From Roseiarcus sp963820775 (GTDB taxonomy: Bacteria > Pseudomonadota > Alphaproteobacteria > Rhizobiales > Beijerinckiaceae), in contig CAWGBF010000003.1 of assembly GCA_963820775.1 (NCBI GenBank), positions 1 through 64,000 of the forward strand: DNA of 64,000 nt. Direction: 5' to 3'. A model generated the notes under the pieces. That model ran no database searches, had not been told where the DNA came from, and worked only from the letters and a program-made list of their open reading frames with translations. Below, one piece after another: positions 47,131-56,261 of this stretch. The translations under genes were made by a program, and so were the position numbers. The first letter of the stretch is position 1, and every line of letters begins with the position of its first letter.

Positions 47131-47568
47131 CTAGCCTGACCCGAGGCGAGCGTCGCTGTCGCGTCGCGCAAGCAAGGCGCGAGCCTCGATGACCACAAAG
47201 GCCTGGGCGAAGGCCCCCTCGTCGGTGATTGTCAGGTGGATGAACGGTTCCGTCCCGGGCGGCACGATTGCTTTCAGCCGTTCGGCGGCGCCGCCGGTCA
47301 ACTTCATGGTCGGCTGCCCAGACGGAAGATTGACGACCCCCATGTCGCGCCAGAACACCCCGCGCCTCAATCCGGTGCCGAGCGCCTTCGCGCAGGCCTC
47401 CTTGGCGGCGAAGCGTTTAGCGTAGGAGGCTGCGCGCGCGGCCCGCCGATCCGAGCGGCATTGCTCGGTCTCGGTGAAGCAACGGTCAATGAAACGCTCC
47501 CCGTACCGGGCGAGCGTCTTTTCGATGCGCTCGATGTCGCAAAGGTCGCTGCCGATCCCCACGATCAA
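47131..47568 (-). CDS. acpS: Holo-[acyl-carrier-protein] synthase
   Basis: A 145-residue phosphopantetheinyl transferase that moves 4'-phosphopantetheine from CoA to acyl carrier protein. The magnesium-binding motifs are IVGIGSDLCDIERIEKTLAR (Asp) and KRFAAKEACAKALGTGLRRG (Glu, Lys). The TTG start at 47568 overlaps the pdxJ stop (TTGA); a GTG two codons later is the alternative. The order pyrE-pdxJ-acpS is conserved in Hyphomicrobiales. The C-terminal tail after VVIEARALL is slightly longer than usual. Confidence 0.93.
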   Translation of the reverse strand: MIVGIGSDLCDIERIEKTLARYGERFIDRCFTETEQCRSDRRAARAASYAKRFAAKEACAKALGTGLRRGVFWRDMGVVNLPSGQPTMKLTGGAAERLKAIVPPGTEPFIHLTITDEGAFAQAFVVIEARALLARRDSDARLGSG

Positions 47569-48359
47569 CGTCGGCGTTCCGCCGACGCGCGTCCCTCGGT
47601 CATCGCCATGCGCATCGCCTTCACGGCCTCGGCGAGTTCGACAAAAATCGCCTCGCCGATGAGGAAATGACCGATGTTGAGTTCGACGATCTGCGGCAAG
47701 GCGGCGATGAGGCGCGCCGTCTCATAGTCGAGGCCGTGGCCGGCGTGACACTCGAGCCCGAGCGCCTGGGTCTCGGCCGTTGCGGCCCTGAGGCGGCCAA
47801 ATTCGTGATCGGCCTTGGCGGCTTCGCCCCGCGCCCGCGCGTCGCACCAAGCTCCGGTGTGGAGCTCGACGACTGGCGCGCCGAGCTCGGCGCTGGCTTT
47901 CAAAGCCTCCCGGGAGGGTTCGATGAACATCGAGACCCGGATTCCCTCTCGCGTGAGCTCGGCGACGAACGGCTTCAAGTCCTTAAACCCGTTGACCACG
48001 TCGAGACCGCCCTCAGTGGTGCGTTCGGTCCGCTTCTCCGGCACGAGGCAGCAAGCGTGCGGACGAATGCTGAGAGCAATGTCGAGCATGGCCTCCGTCG
48101 CCGCCATCTCGAAATTGAGCGGCTTAACGATCGAAGCCTTGAGGCGGCGCATGTCGTCGTCGTGAATGTGCCGGCGGTCCTCGCGCAAATGCGCGGTGAT
48201 GCCGTCGGCGCCGGCCTCGATCGCCATGAGCGCCGCACGGATCGGATCGGGGCTCGCGCCGCCGCGCGCATTGCGCACGGTCGCGACATGATCGACGTTG
48301 ACGCCGAGCCTGAGCGCCGCCATCGGGTCGCTCCCCTTTCGTTTGGGATTCGCCGCCAT
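47565..48359 (-). CDS. pdxJ: Pyridoxine 5'-phosphate synthase
   Basis: A 264-residue TIM-barrel enzyme that condenses 1-deoxyxylulose 5-phosphate with 3-amino-2-oxopropyl phosphate to form the vitamin B6 ring. The signature segments LGVNVDHVATVRNARGG, IEAGADGITAHLREDRRHIH and HAGHGLDYETA, plus the phosphate-binding end IGHFLIGEAIFVEL, are intact. An internal ATG at 48323 (MAALRLGVNVDH) may be the true start. It overlaps both neighbours by a few bases, so the three genes form a tight operon. Confidence 0.94.
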   Translation of the reverse strand: MAANPKRKGSDPMAALRLGVNVDHVATVRNARGGASPDPIRAALMAIEAGADGITAHLREDRRHIHDDDMRRLKASIVKPLNFEMAATEAMLDIALSIRPHACCLVPEKRTERTTEGGLDVVNGFKDLKPFVAELTREGIRVSMFIEPSREALKASAELGAPVVELHTGAWCDARARGEAAKADHEFGRLRAATAETQALGLECHAGHGLDYETARLIAALPQIVELNIGHFLIGEAIFVELAEAVKAMRMAMTEGRASAERRR

Positions 48360-48979
48360 CAGGCCGCGCCGGCGAGCGCGCGGCTCCCCGGCTTGACGGG
48401 CGGAAGCGCCGCCAGTTCGGGCGGCAGCGCGTCGGGCGCGTAGGCTGGAATGTCGAGCGTCGCCAGCGCCACGCGGGGAACGCCGATGTCCGCTTGGCCG
48501 CCCGACCGGTCGATCAGGCAGGCGGCGCCGACGATCTTGCCCGGGTGCTCGGCCAAAGCCGCCAGCGTTTCACGGGACGAGAGGCCGGTGGTGATGATGT
48601 CTTCGACCATCAGCACGCGCGCGCCGGGAGGAATGGCGAAGCCGCGGCGCAACTTAAAGACGCCGCCCTCACGCTCGACGAAGATCGCCTTGGACCTAAG
48701 CCAGCGCGCGGTCTCGTAGCCGGGAACGATGCCGCCGAGCGCGGGCGAGGCGACGATGTCGATCGCGCCGAACACTTCGCGGGCTTTCTCGGCAAGCGCG
48801 CGGCAGAGGCGCTCGGTGCGAACCGGGTCCTGGAACACGAACATCTTTTGCAAAAACACCGGCGAGTGTAGCCCCGACGACAAGATAAAATGGCCAGTGA
48901 GCAGGGCGCCGGCGGCGCGAAACTCGTCAAGCGCCTGATCCGCAGTTAAACTCGGGGTGGTTAGACTTGGGCTCGTCAT
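48359..48979 (-). CDS. pyrE: Orotate phosphoribosyltransferase
   Basis: A 206-residue type I phosphoribosyltransferase of pyrimidine synthesis, making orotidine 5'-phosphate from orotate and PRPP. The PRPP loop VLMVEDIITTGLSSRETLAA and the flexible-loop region IFVEREGGVFKLRRGF are present. SPALGGIVPGYETARWL is typical. It is the first gene of pyrE-pdxJ-acpS. The 80-base gap to the divergent cupin gene presumably holds promoters for both. Confidence 0.93.
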   Translation of the reverse strand: MTSPSLTTPSLTADQALDEFRAAGALLTGHFILSSGLHSPVFLQKMFVFQDPVRTERLCRALAEKAREVFGAIDIVASPALGGIVPGYETARWLRSKAIFVEREGGVFKLRRGFAIPPGARVLMVEDIITTGLSSRETLAALAEHPGKIVGAACLIDRSGGQADIGVPRVALATLDIPAYAPDALPPELAALPPVKPGSRALAGAA

Positions 48980-49059
48980 GCCCTTTCTTAGCAGGCCGCC
49001 GATCGCCGCGCCAAGACAACGCGGCTTTCGGGCGCGCCGAACCGCGAGGCGCTAACCCG

Positions 49060-49482
49060 ATGCCGGCGACCGTAGCCAACCTTTATCAAACCAAGGCGCT
49101 CGGCGCGGCGATCGACGCCACTGCACCCGACGGAACGGCGGTGCGCCTACTTCTGAGCCTCGCCAGCGGAAGCATGGCTCATTTCGAATTGCCCGCCGGC
49201 GCGGTGGCGCACGCGGTCAAGCATCGAACGGTCGAGGAAATCTGGTTTGTGCTCAGCGGTCGGGGCGCCATCTGGCGCCGTCAGGAGGGCGTCGAGCGGA
49301 TCGACCCCCTTAGCCCCGGCACGTCGCTGACCATCCCACTCGGAACCGCGTTTCAGTTTCGCGCCGAGGCCGGCCGAGCCCTCGCGTTCGTCGCGGTCAC
49401 TATGCCTCCATGGCCCGGTATGGACGAGGCAGTACCCGCGCCTGGCCCCTGGACGCCGACCGTCGCCGCGGGCTCCGCCTGA
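49060..49482 (+). CDS. Cupin-domain protein
   Basis: A 140-residue single-cupin protein: AHFELPAGAVAHAVKHRTVE (motif 1 with His/Glu), EIWFVLSGRGAIWRRQEG, and SPGTSLTIPLGTAFQFRAEA (motif 2). A small metal-binding beta-barrel is expected; the substrate is unknown. The ATG at 49060 was chosen; in-frame sequence upstream has no family resemblance. It is divergent from pyrE. Confidence 0.8.
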   Translation: MPATVANLYQTKALGAAIDATAPDGTAVRLLLSLASGSMAHFELPAGAVAHAVKHRTVEEIWFVLSGRGAIWRRQEGVERIDPLSPGTSLTIPLGTAFQFRAEAGRALAFVAVTMPPWPGMDEAVPAPGPWTPTVAAGSA

Positions 49483-49537
49483 AGTCGCACGCCCTTGCGC
49501 GCGGCTTGGCTCGCTGATAGCGCAAAAGCGCCCGTGC

Positions 49538-49612
49538 GCCGGATTAGCTCAGCGGTAGAGCAGCGGTTTTGTAAACCGAAGGTCGGGGGTTCAATCCCCT
49601 CATCCGGCACCA
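49538..49612 (+). tRNA. tRNA-Thr (anticodon TGT)
   Basis: A 75-base cloverleaf. Acceptor GCCGGAT pairs with ATCCGGC; the D-arm is GCTC...GAGC. The anticodon loop TTTGTAA carries TGT (pairing CGGT/ACCG with a G-A end pair), and the T-arm has GTTCAATC. CCA is encoded. A similar 3' end recurs near 62875. Confidence 0.96.
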
Positions 49613-50035
49613 ATGAAATCAATAGCTTGAGTGAATTAGCTGCGGCGCTTGTCGATAGGCATGATCGGCGATAGACCCGTAGTAGACCGGGCGACCCGAA
49701 TCCAGGAGTCCGGGGTCGCGGGCTGCGGATCGCGGGGTTAAGGGAACGACGGCGAAGCGGGCGCCACGTAGGCCAGCGACGCCAAGCGTCGGGAGCCCTG
49801 AGGCTCGTCGAGGGCTCGATCCTCAAGCGGGCGCGGGCCATCTGCGTTTGAATCCACGCCACCGCAAGCTATGAAGCTCACGTGAGGACAGGCGCCGCCC
49901 CGATGCACAGCCGCGCGGACGTCGAGGCGAGAGCTTCAATTTCTGAGCAATGGATTTCATCTGCGAAAGCCACGGCCCCCATCCCACCGGCATATGGACC
50001 GGGGGCTGCCCCCAGGGCCGCGCGTTTAGTCAGAA
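49613..50035. other. Region after tRNA-Thr with no recognisable gene
   Basis: About 420 bases with no convincing open frame or family match, directly downstream of a tRNA 3' end. That position is typical for the degraded end of an integrated island. Confidence 0.45.
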
Positions 50036-50149
50036 CTCCGCAAGGCCGGGATCGAGGTCATCACCATCGTCGGTGCCGAGCTCGGCCGGGGGCGGGGCGG
50101 CGGCCATTGTATGACCTGCCCGATCATCCGCGACGCGGTCGACTACTGA
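50036..50149 (+). pseudogene. arcA: Arginine deiminase 3'-terminal fragment
   Basis: The frame gives LRKAGIEVITIVGAELGRGR and GGGHCMTCPIIRDAVDY then a stop. This is the extreme C-terminus of arginine deiminase, including the catalytic cysteine loop (GGxHCMTCP; GGARCMSCP in characterised enzymes). Nothing of the remaining 370 or so residues is present, so it is a scrap. Confidence 0.75.
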
Positions 50150-50536
50150 GAGCGCACCGGCAGGGCGATCAAGTCTCAAATGAGCAAATCGAGCGGCGGG
50201 ACGATTTTCGATTTCTGGGGCCAAGCCCGCTTCGCGACCGAAGCGAGCAGGACGCGCGAATCGTCACTGTTCGCGCTGAAGCGGAGGATTGCGGCTGCGA
50301 CCTTCGCCGCGACCTTCTCGTTCCTTATGGCGCTTACGTCTGCTCAGGCCGCCGGCGACCGCAGCGACGCGGGGATCGACGCTGATGACGCGCGAACGGG
50401 AGCGCTGCTTGGCGAGTTCGGTTCTCCCAGGCCGGCTGTCCGGCACCACGGCAACCGCGCGACTTCGAAAGCGTCGCGCAATCGACGGAGCCCGCGGCCG
50501 TACCGTCAAGCAAAACCGCTGGCGCCGCATTCATAA
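50150..50536 (+). pseudogene. Broken duplicate of the porin-like gene's 5' end
   Basis: An open frame ending at 50536 contains RRIAAATFAATFSFLMALTS (signal-peptide-like) then AQAAGDRSDAGIDADDARTG. The second part matches AQAAGGRSDAGIDADDARID of the next gene over about 70 nucleotides with few changes. After that it diverges into low-quality sequence. It looks like a degenerate tandem duplication, about 360 bases upstream of the intact gene. Confidence 0.55.
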
Positions 50537-50586
50537 CGCGCAGTGGGGGCTTTCACAGAAGCCGAGCATTTAAGGGGATCGGGGAA

Positions 50587-51654
50587 ATGCGCGGGGCGCC
50601 TAAGAAAAAGCCGAGGGCAGCCAAGAGGTGGAGCGGATACGCGCCCGGTTGCGCATTGGGGCTTGCGCTTGGCGTCGCCTTCCCAGCGGCGGCCCTCGCC
50701 CAGGCCGCTGGCGGACGCAGCGACGCGGGAATCGACGCTGACGACGCGCGCATCGACGCAATGCTTGGCACACTCAATCTCTCAACACCCCAGGCTTTCG
50801 GAAATCTCTACTCGACCGCGCCGGGCGAAGAGCAGCAGGTCGAGCGGCCGCAGATCCGATTCAATGCGCTGGCGCCCCTCAACTTCGATTCGAACCCGCT
50901 TGAGCTCGGCGTCGGGAGTCAGGACAGTTGGGGCACGTTTCCGGTCGGCAACCTCTCGGCGGCGGCGCCGGTCGGCGACCTGCCGTTTCGCGTCTCGGTC
51001 AGCGCCCGTTCCCAATTCAAGCGCTTCTTCAACGAGCCGGACGCCGACATCGACCGGCTCACCTTTTCCGGCCGCATTCAATATGCCAATCCGACCAACG
51101 ACCAGGCCTTTTCGCCTTATTTCGCAATCACGCCGCGTTTCGAATATCTGCCCACCTTTTCCGACCAGACCGAGGCACGGCAGGACTTCAATTTCGGCTT
51201 CAATAAGAGCTTCCATCTTGATCGTTCCTTCCAGCTGATCCCCACCGCTGCCGACACCTCCGCCGAAACGGTCTGGTCCTTTGGACTGACCGCCTTCGCG
51301 CAAAACCGCCAGCGTCAGCCGCAACTCTCGTCCGACGCTCTAGTCCTGATTCCATCGGCTTCATGGGCGATCTCGAAGAACTGGAACGCGAGCCTCGCCG
51401 TCGAATTTCTCGGCCGCTGGTATGAACCCGACCGATTCGACGAGGCCAGCCACGACTGGGAAGCCCTGCCGATCGCCACGGTCGAGTATGTCATTCCCGC
51501 CTCGCTGTTCGGCAGCGACGAAGCAGCCCAGCTGCTTGGCGCCCCGGCGATCGACTTGCAGGGCTCGCACCTCAACGTCTGGTCGACCGTGCCCGGCGTC
51601 AGCTTCAACCAGTGGGAGGCGAGCGCCACGCTGAAGGTTGGCTGGCGGTTCTGA
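50587..51654 (+). CDS. Outer-membrane beta-barrel-like protein of unknown function
   Basis: A 355-residue protein with a signal peptide (about residues 1-38, GCALGLALGVAFPAAALAQA). The rest consists of alternating short polar/hydrophobic strands (VSVSARSQFKRFFNEPD, FSPYFAITPRFEYLPTF, NASLAVEFLGRWYEPDRF) and ends in a C-terminal phenylalanine (TLKVGWRF), the usual outer-membrane insertion signal. I do not recognise the family. It may work with the RND pair 400 bases downstream, but it has no TolC-type architecture. The ATG at 50587 follows GGGGA. Confidence 0.7.
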   Translation: MRGAPKKKPRAAKRWSGYAPGCALGLALGVAFPAAALAQAAGGRSDAGIDADDARIDAMLGTLNLSTPQAFGNLYSTAPGEEQQVERPQIRFNALAPLNFDSNPLELGVGSQDSWGTFPVGNLSAAAPVGDLPFRVSVSARSQFKRFFNEPDADIDRLTFSGRIQYANPTNDQAFSPYFAITPRFEYLPTFSDQTEARQDFNFGFNKSFHLDRSFQLIPTAADTSAETVWSFGLTAFAQNRQRQPQLSSDALVLIPSASWAISKNWNASLAVEFLGRWYEPDRFDEASHDWEALPIATVEYVIPASLFGSDEAAQLLGAPAIDLQGSHLNVWSTVPGVSFNQWEASATLKVGWRF

Positions 51655-52068
51655 GCCAACCGGAGTTACGGAGGACGGGTCTTTCATAGCAAAATGCGGC
51701 GTAGGCGATGAAGGCGAGGTTACAAGCGGCCTTGCAAGCTTTGACGCCACGACGCCGCGCAGGGTTTTTCTCATGCGCGATCACCGGTGGTGAACGCGTC
51801 CCAACCTGGTATGTGGGTAACCGGGTATGTTCGTATCGCAAGGATTGGGGATGGCCGAGCGGAATCAGGCCCGAGCCGATCATCCGCTGTGCGAACTGCG
51901 TCAGATGGCCAGCTTTCGCGTTGCCGACGAGATCGCGAAGCTCTACGGATTGAACGCCTCGAGGTCGATATCAATTCGGGGAGTACGTTCTCCTGAGAGA
52001 CAAGCTCCAGGAGCAGCAGACGTCCACCGGCTCGGATGGAGGCGCTTAGGCCGCAGGGGGAGAATCGC
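51655..52068. other. Intergenic region with no recognisable gene
   Basis: About 410 bases between the barrel protein and the efflux adaptor. Several short open frames exist but none is family-like. It should contain the promoter of the efflux pair. Confidence 0.45.
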
Positions 52069-53178
52069 TTGACCTCATTCAAAACTCAAGCGCCTGCGCG
52101 TGGAGCGGTTCGTGCGCTCATCGTCGCATCGGCGCTGGCGTTCCTCGCGGCCGGCTGCCGTCAGGAGGCCAAGACCGAGCCGCCGCAGCCGCGCCCGGTC
52201 CGCACCGTTACCGTCGAAAACAGCGAGCTCGGCAATTCCGTGGCGCTCACCGGAGATATCCGCGCCGAAAACGAAGTGAACCTCGCCTTCCGCATCGGCG
52301 GCCGGATTATCGAGCGGAAAGGCGAGGTCGGCGACAAGGTCGAGCCGGACCAGGCGCTGGCCAAGCTCGATCCGCAGGACGAGCTCAACGCGCTCCGCTC
52401 GGCCCAGGCCGCGCTCGCCGCGGCTGAGGCCCAGGAGGTCGAGGCGCAGAACAATTTCGATCGCCAGAACCATCTGATGGAAAGAGGCTTCACCACCCGG
52501 GCGATCTTCGATCAAGCCAAGCAAGGGTTGCAGACGGCGCAGGCGCGGGTCGACGACGCGACCGCGCAACTGGACATCGCCCAGGACCGGGTGGGCTTCA
52601 CGGAGCTCCGGGCCAACGTGTCGGGGACGATCACCGCCCGCCTGGCTGAATCGGGCCAGGTCGTTCAGGCCGGCCAACCGGTGTTCTCTGTTGCCAGGCA
52701 GGATGGGCGCGACGCCGTGTTCGACGTCCCGGCCCAAGTTCTCCGCGCCGCGCCGAACGATGCGACCATCACCATTGCGCTCGGCGACGACCCCTCGGTC
52801 ACCGCGAAGGCGCGCGTGCGGACTGTCTCGCCGCAGGCCGACCCGGTCACCCGCACGTTCCAGGTGAGGCTTAGCCTCATCGATCATCCCGAGGCGATGC
52901 GGCTCGGCGCGACGGTCACTGGCCGCCTTCAGCTCGAGGGCGGCAAGGGCATCTCGATCCCAGCGAGCGCGCTGACCTCAGCCGATCGCCGGCCGGCGGT
53001 GTGGGTCGTCGATCCGGCGAGCCTCACGGTCAAGCTACGTAATGTCGAAGTTCAGCGTTCCGATCCGGCAACTGTCGTGGTCTCGTCGGGGCTCGAGCCG
53101 GGCGACGTTGTGGTGACCGCGGGCGTCCAGGCGCTGCATCCGGGCCAGAAGGTGCGGCTCCTGGGAGCGACTTCGTGA
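52069..53178 (+). CDS. RND efflux periplasmic adaptor, lipoprotein
   Basis: A membrane-fusion protein of about 369 residues. The signal sequence ends in a lipobox (FLAAGC), so the mature protein should be lipid-anchored. The domain order is normal: lipoyl (NLAFRIGGRIIERKGEVGDK), coiled hairpin (AAEAQEVEAQNNFDRQNHLM), barrel (ELRANVSGTITARLAESGQV) and membrane-proximal domain. A TTG at 52069 with GGGGGAG upstream is preferred; an in-frame ATG at 52036 is the alternative. It overlaps the pump gene by four bases. Confidence 0.87.
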   Translation: MTSFKTQAPARGAVRALIVASALAFLAAGCRQEAKTEPPQPRPVRTVTVENSELGNSVALTGDIRAENEVNLAFRIGGRIIERKGEVGDKVEPDQALAKLDPQDELNALRSAQAALAAAEAQEVEAQNNFDRQNHLMERGFTTRAIFDQAKQGLQTAQARVDDATAQLDIAQDRVGFTELRANVSGTITARLAESGQVVQAGQPVFSVARQDGRDAVFDVPAQVLRAAPNDATITIALGDDPSVTAKARVRTVSPQADPVTRTFQVRLSLIDHPEAMRLGATVTGRLQLEGGKGISIPASALTSADRRPAVWVVDPASLTVKLRNVEVQRSDPATVVVSSGLEPGDVVVTAGVQALHPGQKVRLLGATS

Positions 53179-56100
53179 GCTCACTCAATCTTTCCGATTG
53201 GGCGCTGAAGCATCGCTCCTTCATCGTCTTCATCATGGCCGCGGTGACGCTTGCCGGCGTCGCCTCCTTTTTCAGCCTTGGCCGCGCCGAGGACCCGCCG
53301 TTCACCTTTCGCACCATGATCGTGCAGGCCGCGTGGCCCGGCGCGACCATGGACGACACGCTCCAGCAGGTCACTGAGCGGCTTGAGCGCAAGCTGCAGG
53401 AGACCCGCGGGCTCGATTTCCTGCGCAGCTACACCATACCCGGCCGCACCACGATCTTCGTCAATCTTAAGGGCTCGACCAGCCCAAAGGAAGTGCCGGA
53501 CATCTGGTATCAGGTGCGCAAGAACATCGGCGACATCCGCGGCACGCTGCCCGCGGGCGTGATCGGGCCAGGCTTCAACGACGACTTCGGCGACACGTTC
53601 GGTCTGATCTACGGCTTCACCGCCGACGGCTTCACTCATCGGGAACTGCGCGATTATGTCGAGGACATCCGCTCGCGTCTCTTGCAGATTCCCGACGTGT
53701 CGAAGATCGAGATCATCGGCGCGCAGGACGAGCAGATCTATGTCGAGTTCTCGACCCAGGAGCTGGCGGGCTTGGGCATCGACCGCGCGGCGCTTCTGGC
53801 GGCGCTGAGGGCGCAGAATGCAGTCAGCCCCGCTGGTTCTCTCGAGACTGGCCAGGAGAAGATTTCACTCCGGGTCTCCGGCGCCTTCGGATCGGAAGCG
53901 GACCTGCTCAACGTCAATTTCCTGTCGAACGGACGGCTGGTCCGGTTGCGCGACATCGCGACCGTCAGGCGCGCCTATTCCGATCCGCCGCAGCCGATAT
54001 TTCGCGTCAATGGTAAGCCGGCGATCGGGCTTGCCATCGCGATGCGCGACGGCGGCGACATCCTGGCGCTCGGGCGCAACGCGAGACATGCGATCGACGA
54101 CAGCGTCGCCAACCTGCCGCTCGGCATTGACGCGAGCCTGGTCAGCGACCAACCGGTCGTCGTCCACACGGCCATCGGCGAGTTCATGGAATCGCTGTGG
54201 CAGGCGATCGCCATCATCATGGCGGTGAGCATCATCAGTTTGGGGTTGAGGCCGGGTTCGGTGGTGGCGCTGACCATCCCGCTCACGATTGCGATCGTCT
54301 TCCCGATCATGGAGGCGATGCACACCGACCTCCAGCGCATCTCGCTCGGCGCCTTGATCATTTCCTTGAGTCTGCTCGTCGACAGCGCCATGACAACTAT
54401 CGACGTGATGACGACCCGCCTCGCTCAAGGCGACAGCGCGGAGGACGCGGCCTCCTTCGCCTACAAGACGCTCGCGATGCCGATGCTGACCGGCACCTTT
54501 GTCACCATCGCCGGTTTCGTGCCGATCGGCTTCGCCCGCAGCGCCGCCGGCGAATATACGTTCTCGATCTTCGCCGTGGTGACGATCGCCCTCGTCGTCT
54601 CCTGGTTCGTCGCGGTGCTGTTCGCGCCGCTGCTCGGCGTGTGGCTGCTCAAGAAGCCCAACAAGCCCGCTGATGCTCCGCCCAGCTTCGTCATGCGCAC
54701 GTTCAAGTCGATTCTCGTCGGCGCGATGCGAATGCGCTGGATCACAATCGCGGTGACGCTCGCTTGCTTCGTCGCGGCGGTTTTGGCCCTGCCCTACGTG
54801 CCGCGGCAGTTCTTCCCCGCTTCCGACCGCCCCGAGCTGGTCGTCGATCTGACCTTGCCGCAGAACGCCTCAATTTTCGCCAGCGAGGACGCGTCCGCCA
54901 AGCTTGACGCGATGCTGAAAAACGATCCCGACGTTAAGAGCTGGAGCACCTATGTCGGGCGCGGCGCGATCCGCTTCTATCTGCCGCTCGACGTCAAGCT
55001 TCCCAATGACTTTTTCTCGCAAGCGGTGGTGATCGCCAAGGACGTTCCGGCGCGCGACCGGCTGCACGCGAAGCTCGAGAGGGCTTTGGCCGAGCAGATA
55101 CCGAGCGCGGTCACGCGCGTGTCGCCGCTCGAGCTGGGACCGCCGGTCGGCTGGCCGGTGCAATATCGGGTGAGCGGCCCGGACCCCGCGGAAGTGCGTG
55201 AAATCGCGCTCAAGCTCGGCCAGACAATGGGCGAGAGCCTAAATCTGCGCCTCGTCAATTTCGACTGGATGGAGCCGGCGCGCGAGGTCAGGGTCAAGAT
55301 CGACCAGGATCAGGCGCGGCTGCTGGGTTTGAGCTCGCAAACGCTGGCCGAAACGCTGAACGCCGTCATGTCGGGAACGCCGATTACTCAGGTTCGAGAC
55401 GGCATCTATCTCATCAATGTCGTCGCCCGCGCGAATGACGAGCAGCGCGTCTCGCTGTCTACGCTGCGCTCGCTGCAGCTGCCTCTCCCCGCCGGACGCA
55501 CCGTGCCTCTGAGCCAGATCGCAACCTTCGATTTCGATCAGGAATATCCGCTTGTTTGGCGGCGCGACCGGGTCCCGACACTCACAGTGCAGGCGGACGT
55601 GCGCGGGGACGCGACGCCGGAAGGCGCAGTCGAATCGTTGAAACCCGCCGTCGAGAAACTCGAGGCGAGCCTGCCGAGCGGCTACCACGTCGCAACAGGC
55701 GGCACGATCGAGGAGAGCGCGCAATCGCAAGGCTCGGTGTTCGCGCTGCTACCCGCCGCGCTGTTCCTGATGCTGCTCTTCCTGATGGCGCAGCTGCACA
55801 GTTTCGGGCGGGTGGCGCTGGTCGTGGCGACCGTGCCGCTCGGATTGATCGGCATTGTTCTCGCGCTCCTCATCTCCAACCGGCCGCTCGGCTTCGTGGC
55901 GATTCTGGGGATTCTGGCGCTGGTTGGTATGATCGCGCGCAACGCCGTCATCCTGATCGATCAGATCGAGACCGAGCGGGCTGAAGGACGCGACATCTGG
56001 ACCGCGGTGGTTGAGGCGACGCTCTCCCGCTTCCGCCCGATCATGCTGACGGCGATCTCGACCGTGCTGGGCTTGATCCCGATCGCGCCAACGGTGTTCT

Positions 56101-56231
56101 GGGGACCCATGGCTTTCGCCATCATGGGTGGCTTGTTCGTCGCCACCATGCTCACGCTCCTAGTGCTGCCGGTCTTCTACATCACGCTCTACCGCGCGAA
56201 GCAGCCTCAGAAGGAGGCGGTGGCTGCCTGA
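53175..56231 (+). CDS. RND-family efflux transporter, intact
   Basis: A 1018-residue inner-membrane pump with two sets of six membrane helices and two large periplasmic loops (MIVQAAWPGATMDDTLQQVT at the porter domain). The proton-relay helix 4 reads LSLLVDSAMTTIDVM, with Asp-Ser where AcrB has Asp-Asp; this is found in a subgroup of exporters. Helix 10 has Lys-free ILALVGMIARNAVILIDQIE. The GTG start at 53175 overlaps the adaptor stop. Distinct from the pump at 39816. The substrate is unknown. Confidence 0.88.
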   Translation: MSSLNLSDWALKHRSFIVFIMAAVTLAGVASFFSLGRAEDPPFTFRTMIVQAAWPGATMDDTLQQVTERLERKLQETRGLDFLRSYTIPGRTTIFVNLKGSTSPKEVPDIWYQVRKNIGDIRGTLPAGVIGPGFNDDFGDTFGLIYGFTADGFTHRELRDYVEDIRSRLLQIPDVSKIEIIGAQDEQIYVEFSTQELAGLGIDRAALLAALRAQNAVSPAGSLETGQEKISLRVSGAFGSEADLLNVNFLSNGRLVRLRDIATVRRAYSDPPQPIFRVNGKPAIGLAIAMRDGGDILALGRNARHAIDDSVANLPLGIDASLVSDQPVVVHTAIGEFMESLWQAIAIIMAVSIISLGLRPGSVVALTIPLTIAIVFPIMEAMHTDLQRISLGALIISLSLLVDSAMTTIDVMTTRLAQGDSAEDAASFAYKTLAMPMLTGTFVTIAGFVPIGFARSAAGEYTFSIFAVVTIALVVSWFVAVLFAPLLGVWLLKKPNKPADAPPSFVMRTFKSILVGAMRMRWITIAVTLACFVAAVLALPYVPRQFFPASDRPELVVDLTLPQNASIFASEDASAKLDAMLKNDPDVKSWSTYVGRGAIRFYLPLDVKLPNDFFSQAVVIAKDVPARDRLHAKLERALAEQIPSAVTRVSPLELGPPVGWPVQYRVSGPDPAEVREIALKLGQTMGESLNLRLVNFDWMEPAREVRVKIDQDQARLLGLSSQTLAETLNAVMSGTPITQVRDGIYLINVVARANDEQRVSLSTLRSLQLPLPAGRTVPLSQIATFDFDQEYPLVWRRDRVPTLTVQADVRGDATPEGAVESLKPAVEKLEASLPSGYHVATGGTIEESAQSQGSVFALLPAALFLMLLFLMAQLHSFGRVALVVATVPLGLIGIVLALLISNRPLGFVAILGILALVGMIARNAVILIDQIETERAEGRDIWTAVVEATLSRFRPIMLTAISTVLGLIPIAPTVFWGPMAFAIMGGLFVATMLTLLVLPVFYITLYRAKQPQKEAVAA

Positions 56232-56261
56232 AATCCGCCAGTTCGCCGCGAGCGGCGGAGC

